A DNA stretch of 64,000 bases from Streptomyces sp. ST2-7A (GTDB lineage: Bacteria; Actinomycetota; Actinomycetes; Streptomycetales; Streptomycetaceae): positions 1 to 64,000 of the forward strand of contig NZ_JAJUWS010000031.1 of assembly GCF_021390475.1 (NCBI RefSeq). The letters are read 5' to 3'. Shown here piece by piece: positions 23,654 to 32,834 of this stretch. The position numbers were made by a program, and so were the translations under genes. The notes beneath the pieces were generated by a model, which worked only from the letters and a program-made list of their open reading frames with translations, searched no databases and had not been told where the DNA came from. Numbering within the stretch: the first letter of the stretch is position 1; each line of letters begins with the position of its first letter.

Positions 23654-24466
23654 CTACCGGTCGCGCTCCCCGTGGGGCGCCGGCTCCGGGAGAACCGGAT
23701 CAACCGGGCCCAGCCGGGGTGCCAACCAGCGTGGCACCCCGCCCAGCATCCGGAACAGCCGCCGGGCCTCCTCCCGCAGCCGTTCCGCCTCCCGTCCCGA
23801 CTCCACCGAGGCCAACGCCTCCAGTGCCGGCGCGATGCCCACCAGGAACCCCAGTTCCTCCCGCAGCCGCAACGACTCGCGGAAGGCACGGCGGGCCTCG
23901 CCGAGGTCGTCGGAGTGCAACGCCAGCCCGCCCAACTGCCGCCAGGTGCCGGAGAGCAGCAGCAGGTCGCCGCGGGCCGCCGCCGCGGCGTGCGCCCGCC
24001 GATAGGCCGCCTCGGCGCCCTGCGGGCCGTCGCTCAGGTACTCGCCGAGCAGTCCCCGCCGATAGTCCAGCAGGGCCCGCCGGGGACTGTCGGGGGGCAG
24101 CAGCGCGGCCGCCCGCCCCAGCGCGGCCCGGGCCTCGTCGGCGCGGTCCCGCACGCCCAGCAGTGTCGAGGCCCACGCCAGGTGGCCCCGCTCGCAGGCG
24201 GCGGCCCCGCGCCCCTCGTCGTCCGTCGGCACCGCCTCCACCGCCCGCAGGGCGTCCTCGGCCCGTTCCCACCCCTCACCGGTGTACAGGCAGCCCTCGC
24301 CCAGCAGCGCGGCCCGCAGCAGGGCCGCGCCCGGATCGCCGTCGCGTTCGGCGACCAGGTCGGCGGCCTCCTCCCAGCAGCCGCGGGAGCGGAGCCGCCA
24401 CACCGCTCCCGTCAACGGGCCCCCGTCATCCGGCAGGTCTCCGTCCACCATGGCGGTGTCCGCCAC
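23654..24466 (-). CDS. TPR-type repeat protein
   Basis: A 270-residue, Ala/Glu/Arg/Leu-rich soluble protein made of helical hairpin repeats resembling tetratricopeptide units (GCWEEAADLVAERDGDP, DEARAALGRAAALLPPD, DDLGEARRAFRESLRLREELG). No catalytic domain or signal peptide is present. A scaffold or protein-interaction role is likely but unspecified. The GTG at 24466 was chosen for its AGGGGAGGG site 5 bp upstream; the longer open frame to 24655 is low-complexity and lacks such a site. Confidence 0.7.
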   Translation of the reverse strand: MADTAMVDGDLPDDGGPLTGAVWRLRSRGCWEEAADLVAERDGDPGAALLRAALLGEGCLYTGEGWERAEDALRAVEAVPTDDEGRGAAACERGHLAWASTLLGVRDRADEARAALGRAAALLPPDSPRRALLDYRRGLLGEYLSDGPQGAEAAYRRAHAAAAARGDLLLLSGTWRQLGGLALHSDDLGEARRAFRESLRLREELGFLVGIAPALEALASVESGREAERLREEARRLFRMLGGVPRWLAPRLGPVDPVLPEPAPHGERDR

Positions 24467-25122
24467 TGTGCCCTCCCCTTGGCGCTTCTTCGAGCCGATG
24501 GTCTCCCCGCCGACACGCCGTGCCCCGACCGGATGGTGGGAACGTGCGGGGGGTGGTGCGGGTGCGGTTCGCCGAACCGCGATGCGGCGGGGACGACCGC
24601 CTGCCGCCGCGTCGGGGACGCGGCGGGCCGGGCATCCGTGCCGTTGGGGATGCATCTCAGCACGAGGTGAGCGGCCGGGCCAAGAGGGCGGGTGAACGCT
24701 TTCACAAGTGATCGATCTTCGTCACACCCGGACGGATCCCCTCCTCTCCGCTCCGGAACCTCCGGGGCTCCCGATCGACGCATCCCTTTCGTTGATTTCA
24801 CCCGATTTCATTGGGGCCGGTCCGCCCCGTCCCCCGGGGTCCCGTCCTGCCCCGGGACGCCGCCGTAGCCCCTTCTCCGGACGGGCCGGCACCGCGCGCC
24901 GGAGCCGGTTTCCGCCGCCACGACGGCCGCGGTGCGCTCATCCGGGTACTTCGACGGCCACGGCTCCGACCACGGCCACGTCCTCGACGGGCCGTCGCCG
25001 GCCCCGGTCCCGTGGGCGGTGGCGGGGCCGATCGCGGCACTCGACGCAGAGGCGCCCGCGCGCCGGTGCCCGCGCCCCGCAGCGGGTGCGTCGGCGCCCG
25101 GAGCGCAGGCGCGCACCGGTGG
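24467..25122. other. Intergenic region upstream of the TPR gene
   Basis: A 656-bp stretch between two leftward genes with no convincing coding frame. It contains a small palindrome GTGAA-CGCT-TTCAC (24692-24705), of the size seen for repressor operators, about 230 bp before the TPR start, and a less GC-rich patch near 24785-24815. The rest is GC-rich and featureless to me. Confidence 0.4.
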
Positions 25123-26904
25123 TCACCGGCCGACACCTCCGACCGGACCGTCGTCCGCCGGAGGATCGTCCGGCGGTGGACCGGTCGGGGTGTGCATCCG
25201 CAGGGCCAGGAAGAAGTCGACCCGGTCCTCCCACCGGGTCGGGTCGCGCCCGGTCAGCTCCCCGATCCGTCGAATCCGGTAGCGCAGGGTGTTGACGTGC
25301 ACGTGAAGGCGTTCGGCGCACCGGCTCCAGGAGCCGTCGGCCTCCAGGAACGCCCGCAGGGTCGGCAGCAGCTCCGCGTGCCGGCGCCGGTCGTAGGCCG
25401 ACAGCGGGTCCAACAGCCGCGCGGTGAACGCGCGCCGCACCTCGGCCGGGACGAACGGCAGCAGCAGCACGTGCGAGGCCAACTCCCCGGGCCCCGCCCC
25501 GCCGACCGCCTCCCCCCGCGCGGCGGCCACCCGGCGGGCGTGCCGGGCCTCCTCCAGGGCACCGGCGAGGCCGTCGGCGGAGGCGACGGGGTCCGAGATG
25601 CCCACCCCCAGCCGGCAGCCGGGGCCCAGCGCGGCGGTCAGCGCCGGGCGGGCCGCGTCCAGCAGTGCGGCAGGGGTCAGGGCGGCAGGAGTCGGCGCGG
25701 CACGGAGCGGCGCGATCGGGTCGGTTCCCGGCGCCGGGTCGGGGAGCGGGGCGAGGAGGGCGACGGCCTCGCCGTCCACCTCGGTCACCACCGCCCCGGC
25801 CGGTCCACCGGGCGCCTCGGCCGACCCGGGGGCGCCGAACGCCCCGCCCGCCGTGTCCGCTCCACGCCGGAGGTCCTCCAGGAGGGCGGTCAGCAACAGG
25901 CGCGCGGTGCGGGCGTCGGAACGGGTGCCGCTCCCGTCGGTCTGCCCGTCCCGCTCCACCCGGGCGACCACCACCTGCCGTCCGCCGGGTTCGCGCCCGG
26001 AACGCCGGGGGAGCGGCGCGAGCAGGTCGAGCCGGGCCGCCACGGCGGCGGACGACGCGCCCGAGCGCGCCAGCTCGATCACCTCCCGGGCCAACCGTCG
26101 CCAGGCCGCGCCCGCCGCGTCGGCCCGGCGACGCTCCTCCGCCAGCAGCGCGGCGGTGGCGACCAGCAGCTCGACGCGTGGTCGCGGCCATCCGGCGGGG
26201 TCGCCCACCACGGCCAGCAGCTCCCCGGCCGGCCCGCCCGCGCCGAGCGGGGGAGGGGCGCCGTCCGGGCCGGTGGGCGCGACCGGGAAGAGGGCGTGGG
26301 GGACGCCCGCCACGGTCACCCGGGCGGGCGCGGTGCCTCCGGCCGCGACGGCCCCGGACCGGGCGCGCAGCAGCAGGGCCGCCAGCTCGGGTGGCGCCGG
26401 CTCGCCGGTGGTGTCCGCCGTGATCCGCCCGGTGGGGGAGACCAGGCGGGCCCGCGGCCCCGGCTCCGGCCCGCCGGTGAGCGGCCCGCCCCGTCGCCGT
26501 CGTTCCAGCACGGCGGCCAGTTCTCCGGCCGGGGTACCGGAGAGCCGCCGGGAGACGTACTCGGTGATGGTGGCGAAACCCACGGAGGTGTCCACGGCCA
26601 GCAGTGGCAGCCCGTGCCGGGCGCACGCCTCCACCAGGTCCGGGGGCACCGAACCCAGCTCGGCCTCACCGGCCGCCAGCGCGGCCACCCCCGCCCCGGC
26701 CAGGATCCGCACGAAGGGTTCGGCGTCGCCGGGGCCCCGCCACCAGGCCAGTCCGGTCAGCACCAGTTCGCCACCGACCAGGTAGCGACCGGGGTCGCGC
26801 AGGTCGGTGGTCATCGTCCCGCGCACGGGGCGGTCGGCGGAAAGCCGCCCGCCCAGCGGGCGCAGCCCCAGTTCGGGGACGTCGAGGAGGTCGCGCAGTC
26901 GCAT
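25123..26904 (-). CDS. PucR-family purine catabolism regulator
   Basis: A 593-residue regulator. The N-terminal PucR domain (MRLRDLLDVPELGLRPLGG, then LVLTGLAWWRGP and HGLPLLAVDTSVGFATI) is followed by a GGDEF-like middle. The C-terminal HTH_30 domain reads FLEADGSWSRCAERLHVH then NTLRYRIRRIGELTGRDP. The family type member controls purine degradation in Bacillus. Here it is divergent from the xanthine dehydrogenase operon, the natural target. The ATG at 26904 begins the conserved PucR domain; there is no strong ribosome site. Confidence 0.85.
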   Translation of the reverse strand: MRLRDLLDVPELGLRPLGGRLSADRPVRGTMTTDLRDPGRYLVGGELVLTGLAWWRGPGDAEPFVRILAGAGVAALAAGEAELGSVPPDLVEACARHGLPLLAVDTSVGFATITEYVSRRLSGTPAGELAAVLERRRRGGPLTGGPEPGPRARLVSPTGRITADTTGEPAPPELAALLLRARSGAVAAGGTAPARVTVAGVPHALFPVAPTGPDGAPPPLGAGGPAGELLAVVGDPAGWPRPRVELLVATAALLAEERRRADAAGAAWRRLAREVIELARSGASSAAVAARLDLLAPLPRRSGREPGGRQVVVARVERDGQTDGSGTRSDARTARLLLTALLEDLRRGADTAGGAFGAPGSAEAPGGPAGAVVTEVDGEAVALLAPLPDPAPGTDPIAPLRAAPTPAALTPAALLDAARPALTAALGPGCRLGVGISDPVASADGLAGALEEARHARRVAAARGEAVGGAGPGELASHVLLLPFVPAEVRRAFTARLLDPLSAYDRRRHAELLPTLRAFLEADGSWSRCAERLHVHVNTLRYRIRRIGELTGRDPTRWEDRVDFFLALRMHTPTGPPPDDPPADDGPVGGVGR

Positions 26905-27350
26905 CCGGGGCCCGGTTTCGTCGGCGGAGCGGGGCGGGACGGCCGGGGGCCGCGTCCGCTCCCGACGGGGTCTTCGTACGAATCTACAAGAGGTGTCCTC
27001 GGACGTAACACCGACTTGGGCGCATCGGTGTCTGCCGGTGGTGCCCGGACGCGCGATGTACTGGAGTGGCCGAGCCGGTGGGGGCGCGCGCAAGCGCGTC
27101 GCACCACCATCGGGGGAGTCCCGGGGCGGGGGCGAACCCGCCCGGCCCGGCCGCCCGGTGGAGGGGTGACGGATCACCGGAGGGCACCTCGGGGCGTCGC
27201 CGGGGCTCCGGCGGCGGTTCGCGAGAGGATCCGACGACCCGGCGCCCGCACTGCCCGGTATCCGGCCCCGGGAGCGGGGGGACGGCCGGGGAACGACGAC
27301 GGACGAACGACGAGACGACGGAACACGGCAGGACGAGGGAGAGCGTGGTC
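26905..27350. other. Divergent pucR-xdh control region
   Basis: A 446-bp gap that must contain promoters for both the PucR-type gene and the xanthine dehydrogenase operon. It includes the inverted repeat listed separately and an A/T-richer patch near 26975-27020 (CGTACGAATCTACAAG). No gene is seen. Confidence 0.5.
27008..27031. promoter_or_regulatory. Inverted repeat, candidate PucR operator
   Basis: ACACCGA (27008-27014) and TCGGTGT (27025-27031) are perfect 7-bp complements separated by 10 bp, i.e. about two helical turns from arm to arm. It lies in the divergent region between the PucR-type regulator and its probable xanthine dehydrogenase targets. Binding is inferred only. Confidence 0.45.
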
Positions 27351-28280
27351 ATGGACTTCCTGCGCCCCGGCGGTTGGGAGGAGGCGCTGGCCGTGAAGGC
27401 CGAGCGCCCCGGCGCCCTGCCGATCGCGGGCGGCACCGACGTGATGGTGGAGATCAATCACGGCGGGCGTCGCCCGGAGGCGCTGCTCGACCTGTCCGGC
27501 ATCGCCGAACTGCACGCCCTGGAGCACGAGCCGGCCGGAGCCGGCGACGCGCCCGCCGGCCGGGTCCGGCTGGGGGCCGCCGTCCCCTACACCCGCGTCA
27601 TCGGGGAACTCGGTGCCGACCTGCCGGGCCTGGCCCTGGCCGCCCGCACCGTCGGCTCCCCCCAGATCCGCAATCGCGGCAGCGTCGGGGGCAACCTGGG
27701 CGCCGCCTCCCCCGCCGGGGACTGCCACCCCGCGCTGCTGGCCTCCGGCGCCGAGGTGGAGGCGGTATCGGTGCGCGGCACCCGGCACGTCCCCATCGAC
27801 GACTTCTACCTCGGCGTCAAGCGCAACGCCCTGGCCCCCGACGAGCTGATCCGCTCGGTGCGCGTGCCCCGGGCGACCGGGCCGCAGCAGTTCTCCAAGG
27901 TCGGTCCGCGCAACGCCATGGTCATCGCGGTGTGCGCGGTCGCCGTCGCCCTGCACCCGGAACGGGGCACGGTGCGCACCGGCATCGGCTCCGCCGCCCC
28001 CACGCCGGTGCGGGCCCGGGAGGCGGAGGAGTACATCGCCGGGGTCCTCGCCGACGGCGACCTGTGGGAGCGGCGCGATCCGATCCCGCCGGCCGCCGCC
28101 GGCCGCTTCGCCGAACTGGTCGCCGACGCCTGTTCCCCCATCGACGACGTGCGCGGCACCGCCGCCTACCGCCGGCACGCGGTGGCGGTGATGGCCCGCC
28201 GCACCCTTCGATGGTGCTGGGACGCCCACCGCTCCGGCGCGTCCGACCCCCGACCGGAAGGAGGCGCGCCGTGCGCCTGA
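27351..28280 (+). CDS. Xanthine dehydrogenase, FAD-binding subunit
   Basis: A 309-residue member of the CoxM/CutM FAD subunit family: MDFLRPGGWEEAL start, LPIAGGTDVMVEIN for FAD pyrophosphate binding, and the second FAD motif TVGSPQIRNRGSVGGNLGAA. It carries electrons from the molybdenum and iron-sulfur subunits to the final acceptor during xanthine to urate oxidation. First of three structural genes; overlaps the next by 10 bp. The ATG at 27351 was chosen because homologues begin MDFL or similar; GAGGGA lies upstream. Confidence 0.92.
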   Translation: MDFLRPGGWEEALAVKAERPGALPIAGGTDVMVEINHGGRRPEALLDLSGIAELHALEHEPAGAGDAPAGRVRLGAAVPYTRVIGELGADLPGLALAARTVGSPQIRNRGSVGGNLGAASPAGDCHPALLASGAEVEAVSVRGTRHVPIDDFYLGVKRNALAPDELIRSVRVPRATGPQQFSKVGPRNAMVIAVCAVAVALHPERGTVRTGIGSAAPTPVRAREAEEYIAGVLADGDLWERRDPIPPAAAGRFAELVADACSPIDDVRGTAAYRRHAVAVMARRTLRWCWDAHRSGASDPRPEGGAPCA

Positions 28281-28843
28281 GGTGCACCGTCAACGGCCGC
28301 CCACGGGAGGCGGACGACGTCTGGGAGGGCGAGAGCCTGCTGTACGTGCTGCGCGAGCGGCTGGGGCTCCCCGGTTCGAAGAACGCCTGCGAGCAGGGCG
28401 AGTGCGGCTCCTGCACGGTCCGGCTGGACGGGGTGCCGGTGTGCGCCTGTCTGGTCGCCGCCGGCCAGGCCGAGGGGCGCGAGGTGATCACGGTGGAGGG
28501 CCTGCCCGCCCTGGCCGCGGCCCGTGCCGGCGGTGCTTCCGACGGAGGCCCGGGCACCGGGGAGCCGCCGGACGGGGCCCGGCGGGAGGCGGACCCGCCC
28601 CTGGCGCCGGTGCAGCGAGCCTTCCTCGATGCCGGTGCCGTGCAGTGCGGGTTCTGCACCCCCGGTCTGCTGGTCACCGCCGACGAACTCATCGAGCGCG
28701 ACCCGCGACCCACCGACGCGGATATCCGGGAGGCCCTGGCCGGCAACCTCTGCCGCTGCACCGGCTACGAGAAGATCATGGACGCCGTGCGGCTGGCCGC
28801 CGAACGCACCGCCGCCGAACGTGTCACCGGTGGGGAGGGATGA
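28271..28843 (+). CDS. Xanthine dehydrogenase, [2Fe-2S] subunit
   Basis: A 190-residue two-cluster iron-sulfur subunit. The plant-ferredoxin-like cluster is CEQGECGSC plus a later Cys, and the second cluster is in CGFCTPG and NLCRCTGY. A Gly/Pro-rich insert separates the two halves (about residues 84-112). It starts at a GTG with GGAGG 7 bp upstream, overlapping the FAD subunit gene, and its stop overlaps the start of the molybdenum subunit (ATGA), so the three subunits are made from one message in fixed order. Confidence 0.93.
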   Translation: MRLRCTVNGRPREADDVWEGESLLYVLRERLGLPGSKNACEQGECGSCTVRLDGVPVCACLVAAGQAEGREVITVEGLPALAAARAGGASDGGPGTGEPPDGARREADPPLAPVQRAFLDAGAVQCGFCTPGLLVTADELIERDPRPTDADIREALAGNLCRCTGYEKIMDAVRLAAERTAAERVTGGEG

Positions 28844-31341
28844 CCGACGTGTCCCGCACCCGCGCGCTCCCCGACGCCCCGGCCGCCCCCCGGACGACCC
28901 CCACCGACCCCGCCCCGGGCCCCCCGATCACCGGTGGCGTCGGCGCCTCCGCCCGCCGCCCCGACGGTGTCCCCAAGGTCACCGGTGACTTCGCCTACGC
29001 CTCCGACCTGTGGCACGAGTCCATGCTGTGGGGCCACACCCTGCGCAGTCCGCACGCCCACGCCTCGATCCGCGGCCTGGACGTCTCCGCCGCGCTCGCC
29101 GTACCGGGCGTGCACGCGGTGCTCACCCACGAGGACCTCCCCACCCGGGAGAGGAACTACGGGCTGGAGATCCGCGACACCCCCGTGCTCGCCCGCGACC
29201 GGGTCCGTTACCACGGCGAACCGGTCGCGCTGATCGCCGCCGACCACCCCGAGATCGCCCGCCGCGCCGCCGGCCTGGTCCGGGTGGAGTACGAGGAACT
29301 GCCGGTCGTGGTCGACGAGGCCACCGCCACCGCCCCCGACGCGCCGGTGTTGCACCCGGGCCGCACCGACGGTCACGCCGCGCACGTCGCGCATCCCAAC
29401 ATCGTGCACCGCCAGCCCGTCGTGCGCGGCGACGTGGCCGCCGGCCGGGCCCGCGCGGCCGTGATCGTCACCGGCGAATACGAGGTGGGGATGCAGGACC
29501 AGGCCTTCCTCGGGCCGGAGTCCGGTATGGCCGTCCCCGACGGCGAGGGCGGCGTGGACCTGTACGTCGCCACCCAATGGCTGCACGCCGACCTGTGGCA
29601 GATCGCCCCGGTCCTGGGGCTGCCCGAGGACCGGATCCGGATGACGCTCTCCGGCGTCGGCGGCGCCTTCGGTGGGCGCGAGGACCTGTCGATGCAGATC
29701 CACGCCTGTCTGCTGGCGCTGCGCACCGGCCGGCCGGTGAAGATGGTCTACGACCGCACCGAGTCCTTCTTCGGGCACGTCCACCGCCACCCGGCGCGGT
29801 TGCGCTATGAGCACGGCGCGGACCGCGAGGGCCGCCTCACCCACCTGACCGCCCGGATCGTCCTGGACGGCGGCGCCTACGCCTCCTCCTCCCCGGCGGT
29901 GGTCGGCAACGCGGCCTCCCTGGGTGCCGGTCCCTACGAGGTGGCGAACGTGGACATCGAGGCCCTGGCCCTGTTCACCAACAACCCGCCGTGCGGCGCG
30001 ATGCGCGGCTTCGGCGCGGTCCAGGCCTGCTTCGCCTACGAGTCGCAGATGGACAAGCTGGCCGCGGCCCTGGACATGGACCCCGTCGAACTGCGCCGGC
30101 GCAACGCCATGTCGAAGGGCTCGGTCATGCCCACCGGGCAGGTGGTGGACTCCGCCGCGCCGGTCGCCGAACTGCTGGAGCGGGTCCGCCGCCGGCCGAT
30201 GCCGCCGGAGCGTGTCCGGGAGGACGACGATTCGGCGGCATCGGCCTTCCCCGACCCGAGGGAGTTGCCCGGCGGCCTGTCGAACACCACCCGGGGCGAG
30301 GGCGTGGTGCGCGGTGTCGGCTACGCGGTCGGCATCAAGAACGTCGGCTTCTCCGAGGGCTTCGACGACTACTCCACCGCCCGGGTCGGGCTGCGGGTGG
30401 TCGGTGGCGAGCCGATGGTGAGCGTGCACACCGCCATGGCCGAGGTGGGCCAGGGCGGAGTGACGGTGCACGGCCAGATCGCCCGCACCGAACTGGGCGT
30501 CGAACGGGTGGTGATCCGGCCCGCCGACACCCGGGTCGGCTCGGCGGGCTCCACCTCGGCCTCCCGGCAGACCTACGTCACCGGCGGCGCGGTCCGAAAC
30601 GCCTGCGTCCTGGTGCGCGAGCGGCTGATCGAACTGGCCCGCCGCCGTTTCGGCGGCGACGGCGACCCCGTCTGGTCCGACCCGGACCTGCGGCTGGCCG
30701 ACGGCGCGATCGTCACCGCGACCGGGCGGCGACTGGCGGGCGTCGCGGAGACCCTGGACGGGGAGGTGATCGAGATCGAGCGCCGGTGGCGCCACCGCCC
30801 CACCGAGCCCTTCGACCCGCGCACCGGCCGGGGCAACGGCCACGTGCAGTACTCCTTCGCGGCCCACCGGGCCGTGGTGGAGGTGGACATCGACCTGGGC
30901 CTGGTCAAGGTCGTGGAACTGGCCTGCGCGCAGGACGTGGGACGGGCCCTCAACCCGCTGTCGGTGATCGGGCAGATCCAGGGCGGCACCGTACAGGGGC
31001 TGGGGCTGGCGGTGATGGAGGAGATCCTCGTCGGCGCGGACGCCCGGGTGCGCAACGCCTCCTTCACCGACTACCTGATCCCCACCATCCTGGACACCCC
31101 GACCATCCCGGTGGAGATCCTGGAGCTGGCCGACGAGCACGCCCCCTACGGGCTGCGCGGTGTCGGTGAGGCGCCGACCCTCTCCTCCACCCCGGCGGTG
31201 GTGGCCGCCATCCGGCGGGCCACCGGTCGGGCGCTGCACCGGGTGCCGGTCCGCCCCGAACACCTGGTGGACCTCCGGGCGTCCGCCCCCGGCGTCGGCG
31301 GGCCGGCGGACGGGCCCGCCGGCGTTCCGGCCGGGTACTGA
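28840..31341 (+). CDS. Xanthine dehydrogenase, molybdopterin-binding subunit
   Basis: An 833-residue catalytic subunit. Motifs include KVTGDFAYASDL near the N-terminus, the Moco-contact segment GVGGAFGGREDLSMQ, NPPCGAMRGFGAVQ, GSAGSTSASRQTY, and the catalytic glutamate within GVGEAP (about residue 776). It hydroxylates hypoxanthine and xanthine to urate. The ATG overlaps the previous stop and has a GGGAGGG site. It needs sulfurated molybdenum cofactor; the XdhC gene immediately downstream and the MocA-like gene at 45.1-45.7 kb fit that need. Confidence 0.93.
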   Translation: MTDVSRTRALPDAPAAPRTTPTDPAPGPPITGGVGASARRPDGVPKVTGDFAYASDLWHESMLWGHTLRSPHAHASIRGLDVSAALAVPGVHAVLTHEDLPTRERNYGLEIRDTPVLARDRVRYHGEPVALIAADHPEIARRAAGLVRVEYEELPVVVDEATATAPDAPVLHPGRTDGHAAHVAHPNIVHRQPVVRGDVAAGRARAAVIVTGEYEVGMQDQAFLGPESGMAVPDGEGGVDLYVATQWLHADLWQIAPVLGLPEDRIRMTLSGVGGAFGGREDLSMQIHACLLALRTGRPVKMVYDRTESFFGHVHRHPARLRYEHGADREGRLTHLTARIVLDGGAYASSSPAVVGNAASLGAGPYEVANVDIEALALFTNNPPCGAMRGFGAVQACFAYESQMDKLAAALDMDPVELRRRNAMSKGSVMPTGQVVDSAAPVAELLERVRRRPMPPERVREDDDSAASAFPDPRELPGGLSNTTRGEGVVRGVGYAVGIKNVGFSEGFDDYSTARVGLRVVGGEPMVSVHTAMAEVGQGGVTVHGQIARTELGVERVVIRPADTRVGSAGSTSASRQTYVTGGAVRNACVLVRERLIELARRRFGGDGDPVWSDPDLRLADGAIVTATGRRLAGVAETLDGEVIEIERRWRHRPTEPFDPRTGRGNGHVQYSFAAHRAVVEVDIDLGLVKVVELACAQDVGRALNPLSVIGQIQGGTVQGLGLAVMEEILVGADARVRNASFTDYLIPTILDTPTIPVEILELADEHAPYGLRGVGEAPTLSSTPAVVAAIRRATGRALHRVPVRPEHLVDLRASAPGVGGPADGPAGVPAGY

Positions 31342-31379
31342 CGACGGATCGACGACGGATCGACGGAGGGGAGCCCCGG

Positions 31380-32834
31380 ATGCTGGACATCGCGGCCGGA
31401 CTGGCCGACTGGTGCGCGCGGGGCCGGTCCTTCGCCGTGGCCACCGTCGTCGGGGTGGACGGCAGCGCGCCGCGCGGCCCCGGCGCCGCCCTGGCCGTGG
31501 ACGCCGACGGGGCCGTGCTCGGCGGGGTCTCCGGCGGCTGCGTGGAGGGCGAGGTGTACCGGCTGTGCCGGGAGGTGCTCGGGGCCGGCCGGTCCGCCCG
31601 GGAGCGGTTCGCCGCCCGGCCGGTCCCGGGCGCCCGGGACCGGCCGGGCAGCGAACCGCTCCCGCCGGGTTTCGAGCCGCTCGACTCGCTGGCACCGGCC
31701 CTGACCTGCGGCGGCACCATCGAGGTGATCGTCCTGCCCTACCCCGCCGACGATCCCCGTCGGAGCGCCCTGGCGGCGGCCCTGGCGGAACTGTCCGCCG
31801 AGCCGGGACCTCCGGGCGCGGGCCCCGATCCCGCCGGCGGCCGGGCCCTCGCCCTGGTGCGGGTCCCGGACGGGCCGGAGCGGCTGCGCGGCGGGCTGAT
31901 GACGGTGCGCGGGGACGGCGGGTACTCCGGCGGACTCGGCGGCGGGGCGGCCCTCGACCGACGTGTCGCGACGGAGGCCGCGGCCCGGCTGGACCTCGGT
32001 CGCACCGGGCCGGTCACCGTTCCCGTCCCGCCCTCCCCCCTTCCGGCCGGTCGGGAGCCGGCCCCACCCGGGGCTTCCTGCGGGGGGACCGTCACCGTCC
32101 TGGTCGAGTGCCGTACACCCCCGCCCCGGTTGCTGGTGTTCGGCGCGGTGGACTTCGCCGCCGCGCTGGCCCGGGTGGGCCGCTTCCTGGGGATGCGGGT
32201 CACGGTCTGCGACGCCCGACCCGCCCTCACCACCCCCGCGCGTTTCCCCGACGCCCACGAGGTGGTGGTCGACCGGCCCGCCCGGCTGCTCGCCGCCGAG
32301 GCCGCCGCCGGCCGCCTGGACCGCCGCGCCGCCGTGTGCGTCCTCGGGCACGACCCGGCGTTCGACGTGCCGGTCCTCCGGGAGGCGCTGCGCCTGCCGG
32401 TCGGTTACGTCGGCGCGATGGGTTCGCGCCGCACCCACGAGGACCGCCTCCGTCGGCTCGCGGAGGCGGGCCTGCGCCCCGACGAGGTGGCCCGGCTGCG
32501 CTCGCCGATCGGCCTGGACCTGGGCGCGCGGACCCCGGAGGAGACGGCTCTCTCCATAGCGGCCGAGATCGTCGCCCTGCGGCGCGGCGGCACGGGCGAA
32601 CCGTTGACCGGCACGGCCGGCCCCATCCACCGCGACCCCCCGCCCGCCCCCGGACCGGCCACGACTCCCGCTCCGGACCCCGCCGCGGCGGCCCCCTCCG
32701 GTGGTCCCGACCGCGCCCCGGGGCGGGTCGGATCGGGGCGTTCGGCCGACCGACCCCGCTCGGCCGGCCCCGGCTCGTTCAGTCCCCGTTCCCCGGGTCC
32801 CGCTCGCGCAACAGGTGGTCGGCCGGGTCGTTGA
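31380..32834 (+). CDS. xdhC: XdhC/CoxI-family Moco insertion factor
   Basis: A 484-residue protein with the N-terminal XdhC/CoxI segment (ATVVGVDGSAPRGPGAAL, GVSGGCVEGEVY) and the C-terminal Rossmann-like XdhC domain (LLVFGAVDFAAALARVG, YVGAMGSRRTHEDR, SPIGLDLGARTPEETA). In known systems XdhC binds molybdenum cofactor, aids its sulfuration and inserts it into xanthine dehydrogenase. A GGAGGGGAG site precedes the ATG, 38 bp after the large subunit. The last 70 or so residues are low-complexity P/A/G and run 56 bp into the antisense 3' end of the next gene, so the true tail may be non-essential. Confidence 0.88.
   Translation: MLDIAAGLADWCARGRSFAVATVVGVDGSAPRGPGAALAVDADGAVLGGVSGGCVEGEVYRLCREVLGAGRSARERFAARPVPGARDRPGSEPLPPGFEPLDSLAPALTCGGTIEVIVLPYPADDPRRSALAAALAELSAEPGPPGAGPDPAGGRALALVRVPDGPERLRGGLMTVRGDGGYSGGLGGGAALDRRVATEAAARLDLGRTGPVTVPVPPSPLPAGREPAPPGASCGGTVTVLVECRTPPPRLLVFGAVDFAAALARVGRFLGMRVTVCDARPALTTPARFPDAHEVVVDRPARLLAAEAAAGRLDRRAAVCVLGHDPAFDVPVLREALRLPVGYVGAMGSRRTHEDRLRRLAEAGLRPDEVARLRSPIGLDLGARTPEETALSIAAEIVALRRGGTGEPLTGTAGPIHRDPPPAPGPATTPAPDPAAAAPSGGPDRAPGRVGSGRSADRPRSAGPGSFSPRSPGPARATGGRPGR

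Noticed and set aside
24708..25295. Several 100-200 codon frames in the gap upstream of the TPR gene
   Set aside because: Arg/Pro/Gly-rich composition, no ribosome sites and no family similarity; treated as non-coding.
28765..31695. An open frame of nearly 1000 codons antisense to the xanthine dehydrogenase large subunit
   Set aside because: Same shadow effect; the sense strand carries unmistakable molybdopterin-subunit motifs.
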